In this document: positions 1-9,540 of the stretch, piece by piece
Position numbering within the stretch: the stretch's first letter is position 1
How the letters are laid out: every line of letters begins with the position of its first letter
Assembly (NCBI GenBank): GCA_013054445.1
Contig: JAAMPI010000627.1
Location: 1-29,987, forward strand
Reading direction: 5' to 3'
Source of the DNA: Cudoniella acicularis
Lineage: Eukaryota; Ascomycota; Leotiomycetes; Helotiales; Helotiaceae
DNA length: 29,987 nucleotides
Position numbers and translations under genes: made by a program
The notes under the pieces: model-generated
Told to the model about the DNA's origin: nothing
The model's database searches: none
What the model saw: only the letters and a program-made list of their open reading frames with translations

Positions 1-350
1 CTTAACGCGAAATGTACCAAAACCCAAAACACATGAGATGAATAAACAAATAATAGAGGTATGACTCATCGACCTTTCTTCATCTACCTAGGTATCAGTT
101 GAGTAGTAATAGTGAATGGCGCTAAGATAAGGAAGGGTATAAAAAGCTTATCTGCTGTGCTACTTCTTGATGGTTCTTTCCTTCCTTCCTTTCCACTTTT
201 TTTCAACAAGGGAAAGTACTTTGAACAACCCGTCCTCTCACCTTCTACTTCCAAAACAGCAAGGGCACAAATCTCTACACCTCCACTCTCACCTCAACTC
301 AAACAACCACAAATAGCCCATCGCAAGAACCAAAAATCCAAACACTCAAA

Positions 351-832
351 ATGGCAACACAAACACAAGACCTCCAAATCACCAACTTCTCGCCACCCGC
401 ACCACCTACCTCCTCCAATCTCACGCTCACATTGCTCCCCACGGCAAACTCCGCAGCAGCCCAAGAACAAAAGCTCTTCACGCCCGCTACCTCCCTCGCG
501 CTCTCGCTGCACAATGGCTCGAACGAGATTTATCTTGATAGGCTTACTTATCGGGATCTTGGTACGAGCCTTCCTTCTTTCCCTTTACTTTCTCCTTTTC
601 TTGCATTTCAAGTTTTAAAATTTTGCCGTTCTCACCTTCCAACTTCCGCGTCCCGCCACTCTTTCTTAAAGACCAGAAGCTAATATGAGCAGAATTTCGC
701 GACGATGGAACGGTAGTCGTGCGCATTGAGGAGGCTCCCAGCTTTGCGCAAACTGAGGGCGAGACTAGTGTTAAGGTTTATGTTTGGAAGGGTGAGAAAC
801 TTTTGGGAGAGTGGGAAGCGGGTAGTTATTGA
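351..832 (+). CDS. Small conserved hypothetical protein, two exons
   Basis: Exon 1 is 351-561 and exon 2 is 693-832, giving 116 residues. The start ATG sits in a good fungal context (tcaaaATGGC). The intron (562-692, 131 nt) begins GTACGA and ends ATGAGCAG; it restores the frame in phase 1 and gives an uninterrupted reading through FRDDGTVVVRIEE to the stop TGA at 830-832. The first 35 residues are rich in Thr, Ser, Pro and Ala. The rest looks like a compact beta-rich fold (LALSLHNGSNEIYLDRLTYR, then VKVYVWKGEKLLGEWEAG). No signal peptide, membrane segment or catalytic motif is visible. I do not recognise the family and assign no function. The two-exon structure with clean splice sites and non-repetitive second-exon protein makes a real gene likely. 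Confidence 0.7.
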
Positions 833-1719
833 GCTTGCGTTTAGGGTGGGTGAATTCAGCTTTGGGTTGGTGGGGTAGATTGCGGGGTGGTAATGGGAAG
901 TGTGGGGAGGTTGCATAAATGCTGCAATGACTTTTTATGGATTTGCTGACGTCCTCTCCTTTGATTCTTAAGAGAATCCAGGAGACCGAAGAACGAACTC
1001 CTTTCTAAAGCATGATTTCTCTCCCAAGAGTTTTCTTGCACATCATTGCACAAAAGTACACTTGAAAGTATTAAATGAGTCCTAATTTGAAATACTTCAC
1101 AGGCAATCCAGATAAGATAAATCCATACAGGGAGTTAGGACATACACCGGTAAACCTAAGGTTAAGAGTAAAACCTCCGGATAGGAGAGGAAGAACGTTG
1201 GGTCCCAAATAGGGCCGACACGTGACATGATCTCAGCCCAAAGATCTGCCCCGTTGAAAGTTGGTTATCGTTCGCAGAAAATGTCCATTGATCTTTTTTA
1301 AAAGTCAAGAATACATCAGTACTATATAGTACTGAAATGAAGCCAATCTGGCATAATATTAAAATTTGTATAGCGTGATAATGTCTTTTTCGAGAGAAAA
1401 AATAAACGAGAGCACGTGACGCACATTCACCTCGAAAAGTCAGCAAAATCCCTTCACGAATCAAGATATTTCTCTGCATTATAAAGAATAGAAACCCAGT
1501 TTCCAAATATAGCACAAGATTTTACCTCCCCAACCAATCAACTCTCTCCCTTCTCCCCCACCAACCCTTTCCACTAACCCGCAAAAATTTTTTCTCAAAG
1601 ACCCACCCAAGGCAACCCTCTTAACATACCACAATAAGGATTTTCCGTCCACAAAACACACCAAAGCCCGGCTGTAAGTTACACCTAACAAACTCCCCAA
1701 TTCAAAAGAGGATTAGGAC
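833..1719. other. Gene-free stretch
   Basis: No reading frame here has a believable start, composition or splice structure. Two CACGTGAC octamers (1219-1226 and 1413-1420) match, on the complementary strand, the RTCACRTG consensus of Cbf1-type bHLH factors. They may serve a neighbouring promoter, but no gene start lies close by. Confidence 0.4.
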
Positions 1720-1852
1720 TAATAAATATTGTAGAGCTCAATCGGTAGAGCGTGAGACTCTTATTCATATTCATATGATATGGTAGATATATCTCAAGGT
1801 TGCGGGTTCGACCCCCGCGTTGGGCTCAATTCCCAGCATTTAATAAATATTG
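1720..1852. repeat. 12-bp direct repeat flanking a tRNA copy (possible target-site duplication)
   Basis: The 12-mer TAATAAATATTG occurs at 1720-1731 and again at 1841-1852. It brackets a 109-bp segment that contains the truncated tRNA-Lys. The flanks of the two copies differ (ggac before the first, gcat before the second). A perfect AT-rich 12-mer directly abutting both sides of a 5'-truncated tRNA resembles the target-site duplication left by retroposition. No poly-A or simple tail is visible at the 3' side, so this reading is inference. Confidence 0.45.
1736..1826 (+). tRNA. tRNA-Lys(CUU) with intron, 5'-truncated; probable pseudogene
   Basis: The D arm (GCTC at 1736-1739 pairing with GAGC at 1748-1751), anticodon arm (TGAGA at 1753-1757, TCTCA at 1792-1796), anticodon CTT (1760-1762), variable loop AGGTT and T arm (GCGGG, TTCGACC, CCCGC; 1802-1818) are complete. 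A 27-nt intron (1764-1790) sits one base 3' of the anticodon, the normal position for nuclear tRNA introns. The 3' acceptor strand is GTTGGGC (1819-1825) with discriminator T at 1826. The 5' partner expected to pair with it (GCCCAAC) is absent: the bases before the D arm (ttgtaga) do not pair. The first nine nucleotides are therefore lost or replaced, so RNase P processing and charging are unlikely. The internal B box is intact. Confidence 0.7.
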
Positions 1853-2553
1853 CCTTTGAATTTTTATTTTTTTTGCGGGTTTTTTGGGAGGAGAGAGAGG
1901 AGTTTGGGGTTTGGGGTTTTAAGTAACTTTTTTTTGGGCTTCGGGTCTCGGACCGACTTCGGTAGTGAGAGCTTGGTTTTGACTTCGGGTCTCGGGGTTC
2001 TTCTTTATTTTCACGTTTTGACTGTCATCAACGACGATTTTATGAAGGGAGTGCCCAACCACGGCAGCGTTAACCGCGCTCTTCGTGGCTCAAATGGATA
2101 TTTTTCGCTTCTCTTCTACGAGACGGGCACTGGTGCGTCCAAGCTCAATTTCAAAAACTTCTGCCACTCCCCCCTCCTTATTTATCTTTAGGATATCCTT
2201 AGGATATCCTTTAGATTTGCTCTTGTTTCTAGATATTCTTGGCTTCAGATTCATTAATATTAATTCCTTGTTCAAAGAAAGTTCGACTCCTATGTCCTTA
2301 CATCAAATTTCCAAATCAATAGGACCATTGCCCGTCCCGTAAATACTTGTATTTGAAGTTGATGTGGAGTCATCAAAGCCAAATAAAGCTATCTGACAAT
2401 TCATTTATGTTCCTTTCTGTCGTTTAAATAATTATGATCTAGTAGATCACAATTGTTTCACAATTTCCTCTGACCTTTGCCTGGTCATTTATTTCACGAG
2501 TCAGCGACTCTTTTCGGACTGGATATTGTCTATCTATATCGCAGTTGATCAGA
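1853..2553. other. Gene-free stretch with short repeats
   Basis: The 13-mer CTTCGGGTCTCGG occurs at 1939-1951 and 1983-1995, 44 bp apart. Near 2190-2212 the palindromic AGGATATCCT unit is present twice in overlap. The open frames here (for example 1850-2191) are of low complexity and lack homology I recognise. I see no supported gene. Confidence 0.35.
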
Positions 2554-3287
2554 ATGGCCAAGACGTGCTGAAAGCCAGACACTAGGGACAAGTATTCCGT
2601 TGTGCACAAGTTAGAAGTGCAAAGTTTGTCTCTGGGTAAGATTCCGCGAAACCCAATTATCTAAAGTACCTTGCAGTCACTTCGGCCCTACTAAACTCCC
2701 CTCTCTTCAGAACGGCTAAAGAAGCCAAGATACTTTTCGAGCATATCTGATCTGTCCCTAAACCCTCAAAACCCTCATGTTTTATCGAATAGACCTGGTT
2801 GGAAAAAACGGCTATCGCTCAATTTCAGTGGAGATATCAACGCTTCGGTTTCTCCATAAAATCAGCAAATCCAAGCCATTAAAACATGTCTCGATATTTC
2901 CACCAGATCTCTCGGCGATCCAAACATTCTTAAATACAAGCATACCCTAAGTGCAGCATCGTTTGACGGTGAGGGGAGTTCGCGGTATGACCAACGCTCG
3001 GCCACCACAGAAACAAGTCAAAGTTTCGAAACATCGACAACCCACTGAAACGGCCCATCAAATACCAGTATGATGCCAGCTCTCACACCCCATCCATGTG
3101 AGCTTTGCACACACACCACGTTGCAGCACTCTTGGCACTCCACATCATTTGTGGAGGGTCTACAAAATCTGGTTCACGTCAAACGAACTTGGCGTTCACG
3201 ATTCGACAGGCGACATATGTGAAGATGGTGTTAGTCAGCTCTTGGCTTTGAACCATCGCCTCAACCTGCACTGTTCTGCCTTTAGTA
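2554..3287 (+). pseudogene. Possible decayed two-exon protein gene, unknown family
   Basis: A frame can be followed from ATG 2554 through a plausible intron 2636-2710 (GTAAGA at the 5' end, ctactaaac branch-like sequence and CTTCAG at the 3' end). It then runs about 190 codons, broken by stops at 2569 (TGA), 2857 (TAA), 3046 (TGA), 3220 (TGA) and 3232 (TAG). Each could come from CGA, CAA or CAG by one C-to-T change. Between the stops the protein is varied and coding-like (WKKRLSLNFSGDINASVSP; TPHPCELC; LVHVKRTWRSRFDRRHM), and a GTAAGTACC donor-like site follows at 3288. Against it, another frame is open at 3098-3418, and five stops in roughly 220 codons is only about half the chance rate. No family is recognised. 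Confidence 0.3.
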
Positions 3288-3626
3288 AGTACCAATGCAG
3301 ATGCCCTGTTCGCAAGGCAAAGCCACACTCAGCCTCGGTGGGCACTAAGGAGGATCACCTGCATGCAGAATGGGATATTAACCTTCCTCCCCCGAACCCT
3401 CAGATCTGGTATTTCTAGTTTTTCCGGTGTGTGTACGTGTCTGGTTAAACTGGTTTTCCATCTCACCGTTTTTCCTTTTTATTCAATCTTTGTCTTCTCA
3501 TACGGCCTGGTAGCTCGAATCGACTTCTTTTCCATGATATCCTTTTAATACTTTCTCTCCTTTTTCCTCTTCTCCCGAAAACGAAATATTTCATCCACTC
3601 CTTTGGAAACTTGGAAGGGCGCCAAA

Positions 3627-4480
3627 ATGTGGTCTCCAACTTTTCTTCTCTCTCTCCTTTTCTCAACCCTCGCCCTTGCGGCCCCAACTACCACCTCCAA
3701 AGGTGCCACTGCAACACCAACCACAGCCGCAGCAGGCAAAATCACAGCTCCCAGGAAACTCTCTCCCGCTACGCCCCCCACCGCCACCGACGTTAAAAAC
3801 TCCATTACAAACTAGGTAAGTCCTCCCCTCCCCAACCCCTCCAGGCCACCTCAGTAACCACAGTAAACGAATATCTCAACAACCCACCAACAGCACCAAA
3901 CTCGCCAGCGCCATCGTCTTTGCCAAAGACGAGCTCGTGCAACTAGCCATTCTCATGAAAGTGCCCCCTCTCTCCACCCCCGACGTCAACGCCGGTAAAG
4001 TGCTCATGGGAAATTTCCCTAGTATCGTCAGCAATTTAAATAGTGTGCAAAGTGGGTCGATGTCAACGAATGATGCTACTGCGGCGGTGAATTTCAATCG
4101 GTGTTGTACGGTGTTGCCTGCTATTTTGATGTTATGAGCCGCCGGGAGTAATGCGACGAAGGTGGCTATGCCGGCAATGCCGGTGTTAGAAGAGCAGTGC
4201 AGTCAGGTGTGTGGTTTTCTTTTGCTTCTTTAATTCATTACTTTTCTTGTATAGAAGATGTTAGAGACGAGTTCTAGGGCCAGTTAATTTGCAAGAGAAA
4301 GGCCTTCCCTTTCTCTCCTCCCCTTTCCTCTTTTCCCCCTCTACCTTTTTTCCCCTTCTCAGCTCCACCCAAATACATCCCAAAACGCTGACCTCTTCAA
4401 CCATCCAGATGAGTTGCGCCAGCGGAATCAGCGGTAACACAAAGGGGAACGCAACAACTTTCACATCTATGCCTGCTTAA
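3627..4480 (+). pseudogene. Broken gene for a small secreted cysteine-containing protein
   Basis: ATG 3627 opens a clear signal peptide (MWSPTFLLSLLFSTLALAAP, residues 1-20) and a Thr/Pro/Ala-rich stretch. The frame ends at TAG 3813-3815. Coding sense resumes as TSVTTVNEYLNNPPTA (about 3845-3895), shifts frame near 3899-3902 and continues as ASAIVFAKDELVQLA through FNRCCTVLPAILML to an in-frame TGA at 4135-4137. The same frame goes on to VLEEQCSQ. A 202-nt intron (4207-4408, GTGTGT to ATCCAG) joins in phase to a last exon, MSCASGISGNTKGNATTFTS, ending TAA 4478-4480. That the last exon still splices in frame argues for one ancestral secreted protein with a Cys-Cys pair and two more cysteines. 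At least one frameshift and two stops break it. The first intron (3816-3844) would be only 29 nt, so that junction is unclear. Function unknown; an effector-like or cell-wall role is only a guess. Confidence 0.6.
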
Positions 4481-5079
4481 ATAAACCAACATCGTCGTCA
4501 CAAAAGCCAGGTGTTGAAGGTTCATTTATATACATTCTTTTCAAACCTTCCATTAGCCGCGACTCAGTCCATGAAATAGTTCACTTTGTTTTTTATATAG
4601 GGTGTTTAGAGGGTGATAGCGTGGAAAATTATTTGGGAGGGGAGGGAAGTGGGGGATTGTATTATGTGTATACCGGTACTAGAAAATGAATACAGGAATT
4701 CTGTAAAAAGAAAATTGGTGGGTTTAAGTAACGGTATTTGATGAGTGACTAAACTGAGATGGTAATGACTTACTATACCCTACACATTTACTTTTGTTCG
4801 AATTCATCGGGGTGCTCCCGTAGCCCATCTCCCAGCTGCTGGAATTAGTTTCAAGCGAGATCGTAAAAAATAACACTTCAAAATAATTAAATAACCATGA
4901 ATAAATACTTTTGCAAATTTATATATATAGATAGAAGAACTAGATTAGGCTTCATATATTTAAACATCTTCTCTTCTCTCAGTCTGAAGGTATTTAATTT
5001 TCGAAGTGTTTAGAAGCAGAGGCACGTGACTCACTGCCATATATACAGTGCAAAGGATCAGGGCTACCCGTTAGTATAG
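4481..5079. other. Gene-free AT-rich stretch
   Basis: Stops are dense in all frames. A CACGTGAC octamer lies at 5023-5030. Nothing else can be supported. Confidence 0.35.
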
Positions 5080-5300
5080 ATTGACGAGTGTCGGTTTACG
5101 GTATACCTAATACGGACGTTGGGTAAGAGTCCTAAAGTATTCACAGATTTAGAGATATTTAAAAATCGTTAGCCTTACTAGTAGTTACGTCTTAATGGTA
5201 TAAAATCCTATACTCTGTAAAAAAGGATTCATAGTACGTACTAAACAAAGTATTCGCTACTATCTATTTTAGGTATAGCGCAAACCGACTCTTCTCATTC
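5080..5300. repeat. RIP-like mutated sequence, origin not recognisable
   Basis: Counted by hand over roughly 210 bases, TpA occurs about 33 times against about 18 ApT. CpA plus TpG is about 10 against about 33 for ApC plus GpT. The resulting ratios (about 1.8 and 0.3) lie far on the RIP side of the usual cut-offs (above 0.89 and below 1.03). RIP acts on duplicated DNA in many ascomycetes, so this is probably a relic of a transposable element. No terminal repeats or protein fragments are readable. The stretch 5301-5822 beyond it holds no supported gene. Confidence 0.5.
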
Positions 5301-5822
5301 TATACGGTATCAGACCGGCTTATACCATTCTCATTTCTCCAATTATCCCTATATTATGGGGGATTTGCCAGCTAACAACTAATCTATGTCAGTAGTACAT
5401 TACTCCATCACTTACCTGAACTCACGATTACAAATCAGCAACACGTTAGCATTCCACCTCCACATTCACAAAATTCACATTCAAAACAAAACACAAACAC
5501 AAAAGTTTCAGAGAGGAAAATACTCTATTATTCACTAACTATGGCTATCCAAGTCAACTACTCTAAGATACAAAAAAATCCCCAGAAACCATCCCTTGGG
5601 TGGTGGTCCAGCTATTAGTTATCCCCCGTTGACTATTGTTCCCTTAGTCAACTCCAAAAAGTAAAATCCCAAACTCCTAGTTGACTATTGCCATTTCAAT
5701 CAACTCCAAAAAGAACCCCCCCTCCCAAAAAAGAAATTCATCCCAATTCTTCTAAGTAAGCCGCTATCCGATAAATCCTATCCCCTGTACCTACCACCTA
5801 ATCCATTCCCTAAGTAAAGCTT

Positions 5823-7172
5823 TTACTCAAGAGCACTCTTATTCCGCTTCTGACCACCAAACAGCGAAATTCCACTTGGATGTTCCTTTCTAAAAGGCCA
5901 AGGTTGACGTTCATGAATATCACTCTCACTCTCACTCTTCGCCATCTTCACCTCGCCCTCAAGCATATCCCATTCCTCGTCATCATTCTTTTCATTCTCG
6001 TCTTCATCATCGTGATTGTCTGTCTTTGGTGTTGATGGTGATGCTCCTTCCACTTTCTCATCAGCAAGCGATGACGGGGTCATACTCACCTCTGTCTTCT
6101 TTGCCAAAACCGCACCATTAGTATCCGCATGATTGTGATTTGCGAAAAACTCGGCGACGGCATCGGTGTTCATTCCAGCAGCGATGGTGCGTTGCATTTC
6201 CAGTTGTTGATTTTGGTGGTTTTCCATGTCGTCCATGGATTTAGCGATGTGGGTTGTGATGAGGTACGAAATGGCGTTGTTATCGTTATCCGATTTCTTC
6301 ATAGTAAGCTCATTTGTGCTGGTGGAGTTAGCTAAAGTCTTCTTCTCTGTGGAAGTTTGAGGGGTAAGAGTAAATGAGCTTGAGCCGCCGTTGAAGATTG
6401 TCATGACGGGCTCAGCTTTTGTCTTGCGGGACTTAGCTTTGGTTTTGTTCTGTGACTTGTTCGCGGTAGGGAGTCCATTTAGATCAGCGGTGCTGGTTGT
6501 GGCGGATGTTGGAGGACTCGAGTTGGTTGATGACCCGACCATAGTGAGGATATCCGTGTCGCTGTTTTCGTTGTCTGATTCCATAATGACGCTAAATGGT
6601 GTTCCAGCGCGGAATTCGGTGGGTTCAGATGGTTCGCCGACGTCGAAATCTACCGGCCAGTCAATTTCATGATTGTGCGCATAAGCTTCCATGGTTTCAA
6701 CAGCGCGGATTCGTTGGGCGAGGGCGTTGAACCTATCTGCGAGGTCAATAATAAATGCGCGAGCACATTTCAGTGGCTTAGAGGGAGGAGCATCAATGTG
6801 AGGAAACTCTGCTGATAGGTTGAAGTGCATCCATCGGGAAGCGAAGGATGTTAACATCTTGAGCCACGGAGGCGACCAGATCTTGTGGTATGATTGTGCG
6901 ATGCAGGCACCGACCTCTGACCAGAGATGGTAGATCGGGTTTTGTTGGTACCAGACAGTTTCATGCTCCTTCCAGAGGCAGGAGAGTACGAAAAGCAGAA
7001 TACAAATCAGAATAATGAAGATAAGCAGACACCAAGGCAGAAGGTATGGAGTTTTGAGGAGGAGCACCACGATCAGCGAGCCAACCCAGAGGATGGCCAC
7101 ACCGACAGCCTTGATGGTATCCAGGCATTTGGAGACTTTGGACTGGTCCCCATTCTTACCGTTTGGCGGCAT
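5823..7172 (-). CDS. Two-TM membrane protein with long disordered acidic tail
   Basis: A single uninterrupted exon of 449 residues. Two adjacent hydrophobic segments (about 22-39, VGVAILWVGSLIVVLLL, and about 43-66, YLLPWCLLIFIILICILLFV) form a probable hairpin with only TP between them. A folded-looking region follows (about 70-185) with many Trp residues (WYQQNPIYHLWSEV; KIWSPPWLKML). From about 190 on the protein is Ser/Thr/Asn-rich and then acidic (DDEDENEKNDDEEWD), so mostly disordered and probably cytosolic. No enzyme motif is visible. The start is the first Met before the hydrophobic hairpin. I do not recognise the family; an ER or vacuolar membrane anchor with a regulatory tail would fit, but that is inference. 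Confidence 0.75.
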   Translation of the reverse strand: MPPNGKNGDQSKVSKCLDTIKAVGVAILWVGSLIVVLLLKTPYLLPWCLLIFIILICILLFVLSCLWKEHETVWYQQNPIYHLWSEVGACIAQSYHKIWSPPWLKMLTSFASRWMHFNLSAEFPHIDAPPSKPLKCARAFIIDLADRFNALAQRIRAVETMEAYAHNHEIDWPVDFDVGEPSEPTEFRAGTPFSVIMESDNENSDTDILTMVGSSTNSSPPTSATTSTADLNGLPTANKSQNKTKAKSRKTKAEPVMTIFNGGSSSFTLTPQTSTEKKTLANSTSTNELTMKKSDNDNNAISYLITTHIAKSMDDMENHQNQQLEMQRTIAAGMNTDAVAEFFANHNHADTNGAVLAKKTEVSMTPSSLADEKVEGASPSTPKTDNHDDEDENEKNDDEEWDMLEGEVKMAKSESESDIHERQPWPFRKEHPSGISLFGGQKRNKSALE

Positions 7173-7713
7173 TTTGTGTTCGATGTACCATGCAGTGTGG
7201 GATGTTGGCGTGAAAGTTGGTGTGAAAGTTGCTTGTGGAAGGAAGGAGGGAAGAAATGATGATGTCCCCTTATAAATGGGCGTATGGGTTGCTGTCCCTA
7301 TCCGCTGTTAACAACTTTGGGGTTGACTCGCTTACTGTGAACCGGACGAAGTTCGCGATTCAATAAGAGCATTCGGATGAGGATTCGCTTCTTGCTAGCG
7401 GTCCCATTCAATAATGACAGTCCGAACACAATCTGGTAGCGCTTGTCTCGTCTTGGAAAAAAGAGATTGTACTCGAGTGAACAGACTTAGTTCCAACACA
7501 ATAAATGAAACAGAATTCCGTTGTTTTGTGCTGTTCTATGGCGCCCGAAATATTTGTTCCATCTCAGAACAATTCCATTGTGCTCACCTATATCCTTTGA
7601 GCCTCCTTTCAGACCCACGAGCCTGAGAGTCCTCAAGCTATCAAAGATTCCTTCACTGACATAGTGGCCTATCTAAATACACATATAGTTGGAATATCTT
7701 CGAAGCGTACGAA
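7173..7713. other. Gene-free stretch between divergent genes
   Basis: Upstream region shared by the minus-strand membrane protein gene and the plus-strand Cys-rich gene. Short open frames (7414-7626) are weak and unsupported. No clear regulatory motif. Confidence 0.35.
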
Positions 7714-8109
7714 ATGTGCAAACTCGTTGAAAGCCATGAATGCGGGTACATTACCCAGCATACATGCACAAATCCCCCTATTGCGCCACAAGAGCAGCAT
7801 ACATGCACCTATAACGTTCCACTCTCGGAGCATTCAAAAGGTACCAGGATCCACTGCGATCGTTGCAGAGAAGACGTTGCTCAGATTGAGGCTCAAGAAG
7901 AGGCTAATAAGAAAAGCAATATGTGGAATGGAATCCTAGAACGGTTGAAAGGTAAACCGCAATCCCATGAAGACTTCATGGTGAATGGACCGCGCCGATT
8001 GGGCTTCAAAACATTTCCATGTGACGAATGCAGAGGAAAGGCAAAGGCTTTGAAGAAAGAATGGGAAGCAAAGCAAAAAGCGAAGGCGAAAACTCAGGCG
8101 AACCAGTGA
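7714..8109 (+). CDS. Small Cys-rich protein with CxxC pairs
   Basis: 131 residues in one exon. It starts MCKLVESHECGYITQHTC, the MC...CG...C beginning seen in a large group of small fungal proteins of unknown role. Cysteines then occur as CDRC (about residue 49) and CDEC (about residue 103), with His residues nearby, so one or two zinc sites are plausible. Between the two pairs and at the C-terminus the sequence is Lys/Glu/Ala-rich and likely helical (KAKALKKEWEAKQKAKAKTQ). The MC start decides the ATG at 7714 over alternatives. No signal peptide or membrane segment. Function unknown. Confidence 0.6.
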   Translation: MCKLVESHECGYITQHTCTNPPIAPQEQHTCTYNVPLSEHSKGTRIHCDRCREDVAQIEAQEEANKKSNMWNGILERLKGKPQSHEDFMVNGPRRLGFKTFPCDECRGKAKALKKEWEAKQKAKAKTQANQ

Positions 8110-8340
8110 GATGACATTTGAGTCAACTTGGCTCGTACTCGACTCTGGTAAATATCGGAGTCGGATGTAGCTTTGCTATCTTCACACCTCTTCATCGCCT
8201 TTAACTATATATATAGCTGTTTCTTGTGCACTCTTGGCACTGCAATCGGTACAGCTTCTCTACATCCGCACACCTCAAATCCATGACATATAACAGTAAA
8301 TTAAAGCTGGTTGCGAGGTAGAAATTCAAGAATATTAATG

Positions 8341-8465
8341 ACTGAAAAAATAAAAAAAATAAAAAAAAAAGTTCCCAATCCCCCACCCCTTTTCTTTTCT
8401 TTTTTTTTTTGGGATTGTGATTCCATGCGAGTTATGACATATAGAAGTGTAAAAAAAAAAAAGTT
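8341..8465. repeat. Low-complexity A- and T-tracts downstream of the NRK gene
   Basis: A/AAT-rich tract at 8345-8371, C/T-rich tract with 12 T at 8383-8412 and an A13 run near 8452-8464. They lie in the 3' flank (8110-8527) of the minus-strand kinase gene and of the Cys-rich gene, so they probably fall in convergent 3' UTR or terminator DNA. No gene is seen in 8110-8527. Confidence 0.5.
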
Positions 8466-8527
8466 GTGAACAAGGAATAAGTCAATAGAAATATGAGGCG
8501 GTGAAGTATGCTGTAGATTATCTTTGC

Positions 8528-9540
8528 TTACGCGCCAGGGGCTAAAATTGGCAGTTGTTGCATAAGTAATTCCACGGCCCACTCTAGTGTGGTTGTCATA
8601 TTGATATCCAGACCTCCGTCTTGACTTTTGATACCTGTATGCTGTAGAACTTCGGTCTTAAAATTGCCCTCCACGTCGTCATTTTCGAACAGCCACTTGT
8701 GGTCATCCACGTAATTGGGCCAAACGATACTGTCAACATATCCTGGCGGGTCTTCCCAAAACCCTTCTAGAGTGACATAGCCACTTCGAGCTTCTCGTCT
8801 CGCTTTTGCTTTGGCATAACTTACCCTTAAGAAGAGTTTGACATCGATTTGAGGTTGAATCGCAGCCATAGATGTAGAGTAAAGAAGAAATCCATCAAAA
8901 ACACAAAGTCTTATGGGCTGAGGTGCAGAGTCCAGAATTCCGTGGCCAGGATTTCCAGGCTGGGTCCAGGTCTTTACTTTGGCTTTAAGTGCCTCGATAG
9001 TAGCATCCTTCACAGGACAGTCTCCGACGGAATTTTGGTCTTCCTTTGAGTCCAAATCTGGCTGTAAATTTATCAGCGATGCTTTATTACGTTCTCGTTG
9101 TAACAAGGTGCCCAACAGGAAATGTGCCATCTTGGTGGATGTGTTTTAGCGACTTCAACATGTCGGGAATCGACAATGCTTCCGCACAGTCCCAGTCGAG
9201 AAGGCCATGTTTCTTCGGTAGCCTGACAGACATCAGTTTTGGAATGGTATGAAGTACCAAAAATCAACAGGTGGGCCTTCCGCACACGGAGTAACAGAAC
9301 GGCGTAGTTCAGATGAAGCCGTTGGAAAGCTCCTAATCTATGCCGGTCGTCTGGAAAATCTAGCACTAATGCATCCGCAACTAGGAAATCAACTTACTCT
9401 ACTTCTGACCTGTAGAAATCATCTTGATGAAGAACAAAGGTATTGGGAAAGATGTCTCGTAGCAAACGACTCAGTGTGGTCTTCCCGCTGGACGAGCAGC
9501 CGCTGATTCCAACAACGATAGCCTTGTGAGGACTGGCCAT
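8528..9540 (-). CDS. nrk1: Nicotinamide riboside kinase
   Basis: Phosphorylates nicotinamide riboside to NMN in the NAD salvage pathway. Three exons: 9540-9398, 9222-9117 and 9061-8528; 260 residues against 240 for yeast Nrk1. Introns 9223-9397 (GTAAGT...GTCAG) and 9062-9116 (GTTGGG...TTACAG, with a CTGAT branch) restore the frame exactly. The P-loop is GISGCSSSGKTT (11-22). It is followed by the family motif HQDDFYR (about 39-45), in which the Asp pair contacts substrate and metal, and by GLLDWDCAEALS, the NRK nucleoside-binding signature. SKEDQNSVGD starts the third exon, and LCVFDGFLLY is the second conserved core strand. The gene is divergent from aspartate aminotransferase across 536 bp. 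All key motifs are present and the gene looks functional. Identification is from family motifs, not a search. Confidence 0.93.

Noticed and set aside
112..618. 168-codon frame overlapping the gene at 351
   Set aside because: His/Pro/Ser/Lys-rich shadow of the real two-exon gene in another frame.
1850..2342. Overlapping plus-strand frames rich in Phe, Gly and Leu
   Set aside because: Low-complexity T/G-rich sequence with repeats; no start context or splice sites.
3098..3418. 106-codon plus-strand frame
   Set aside because: Composition is unusual (many His, Trp, Cys in no pattern) and it competes with a better though broken frame; no family recognised.
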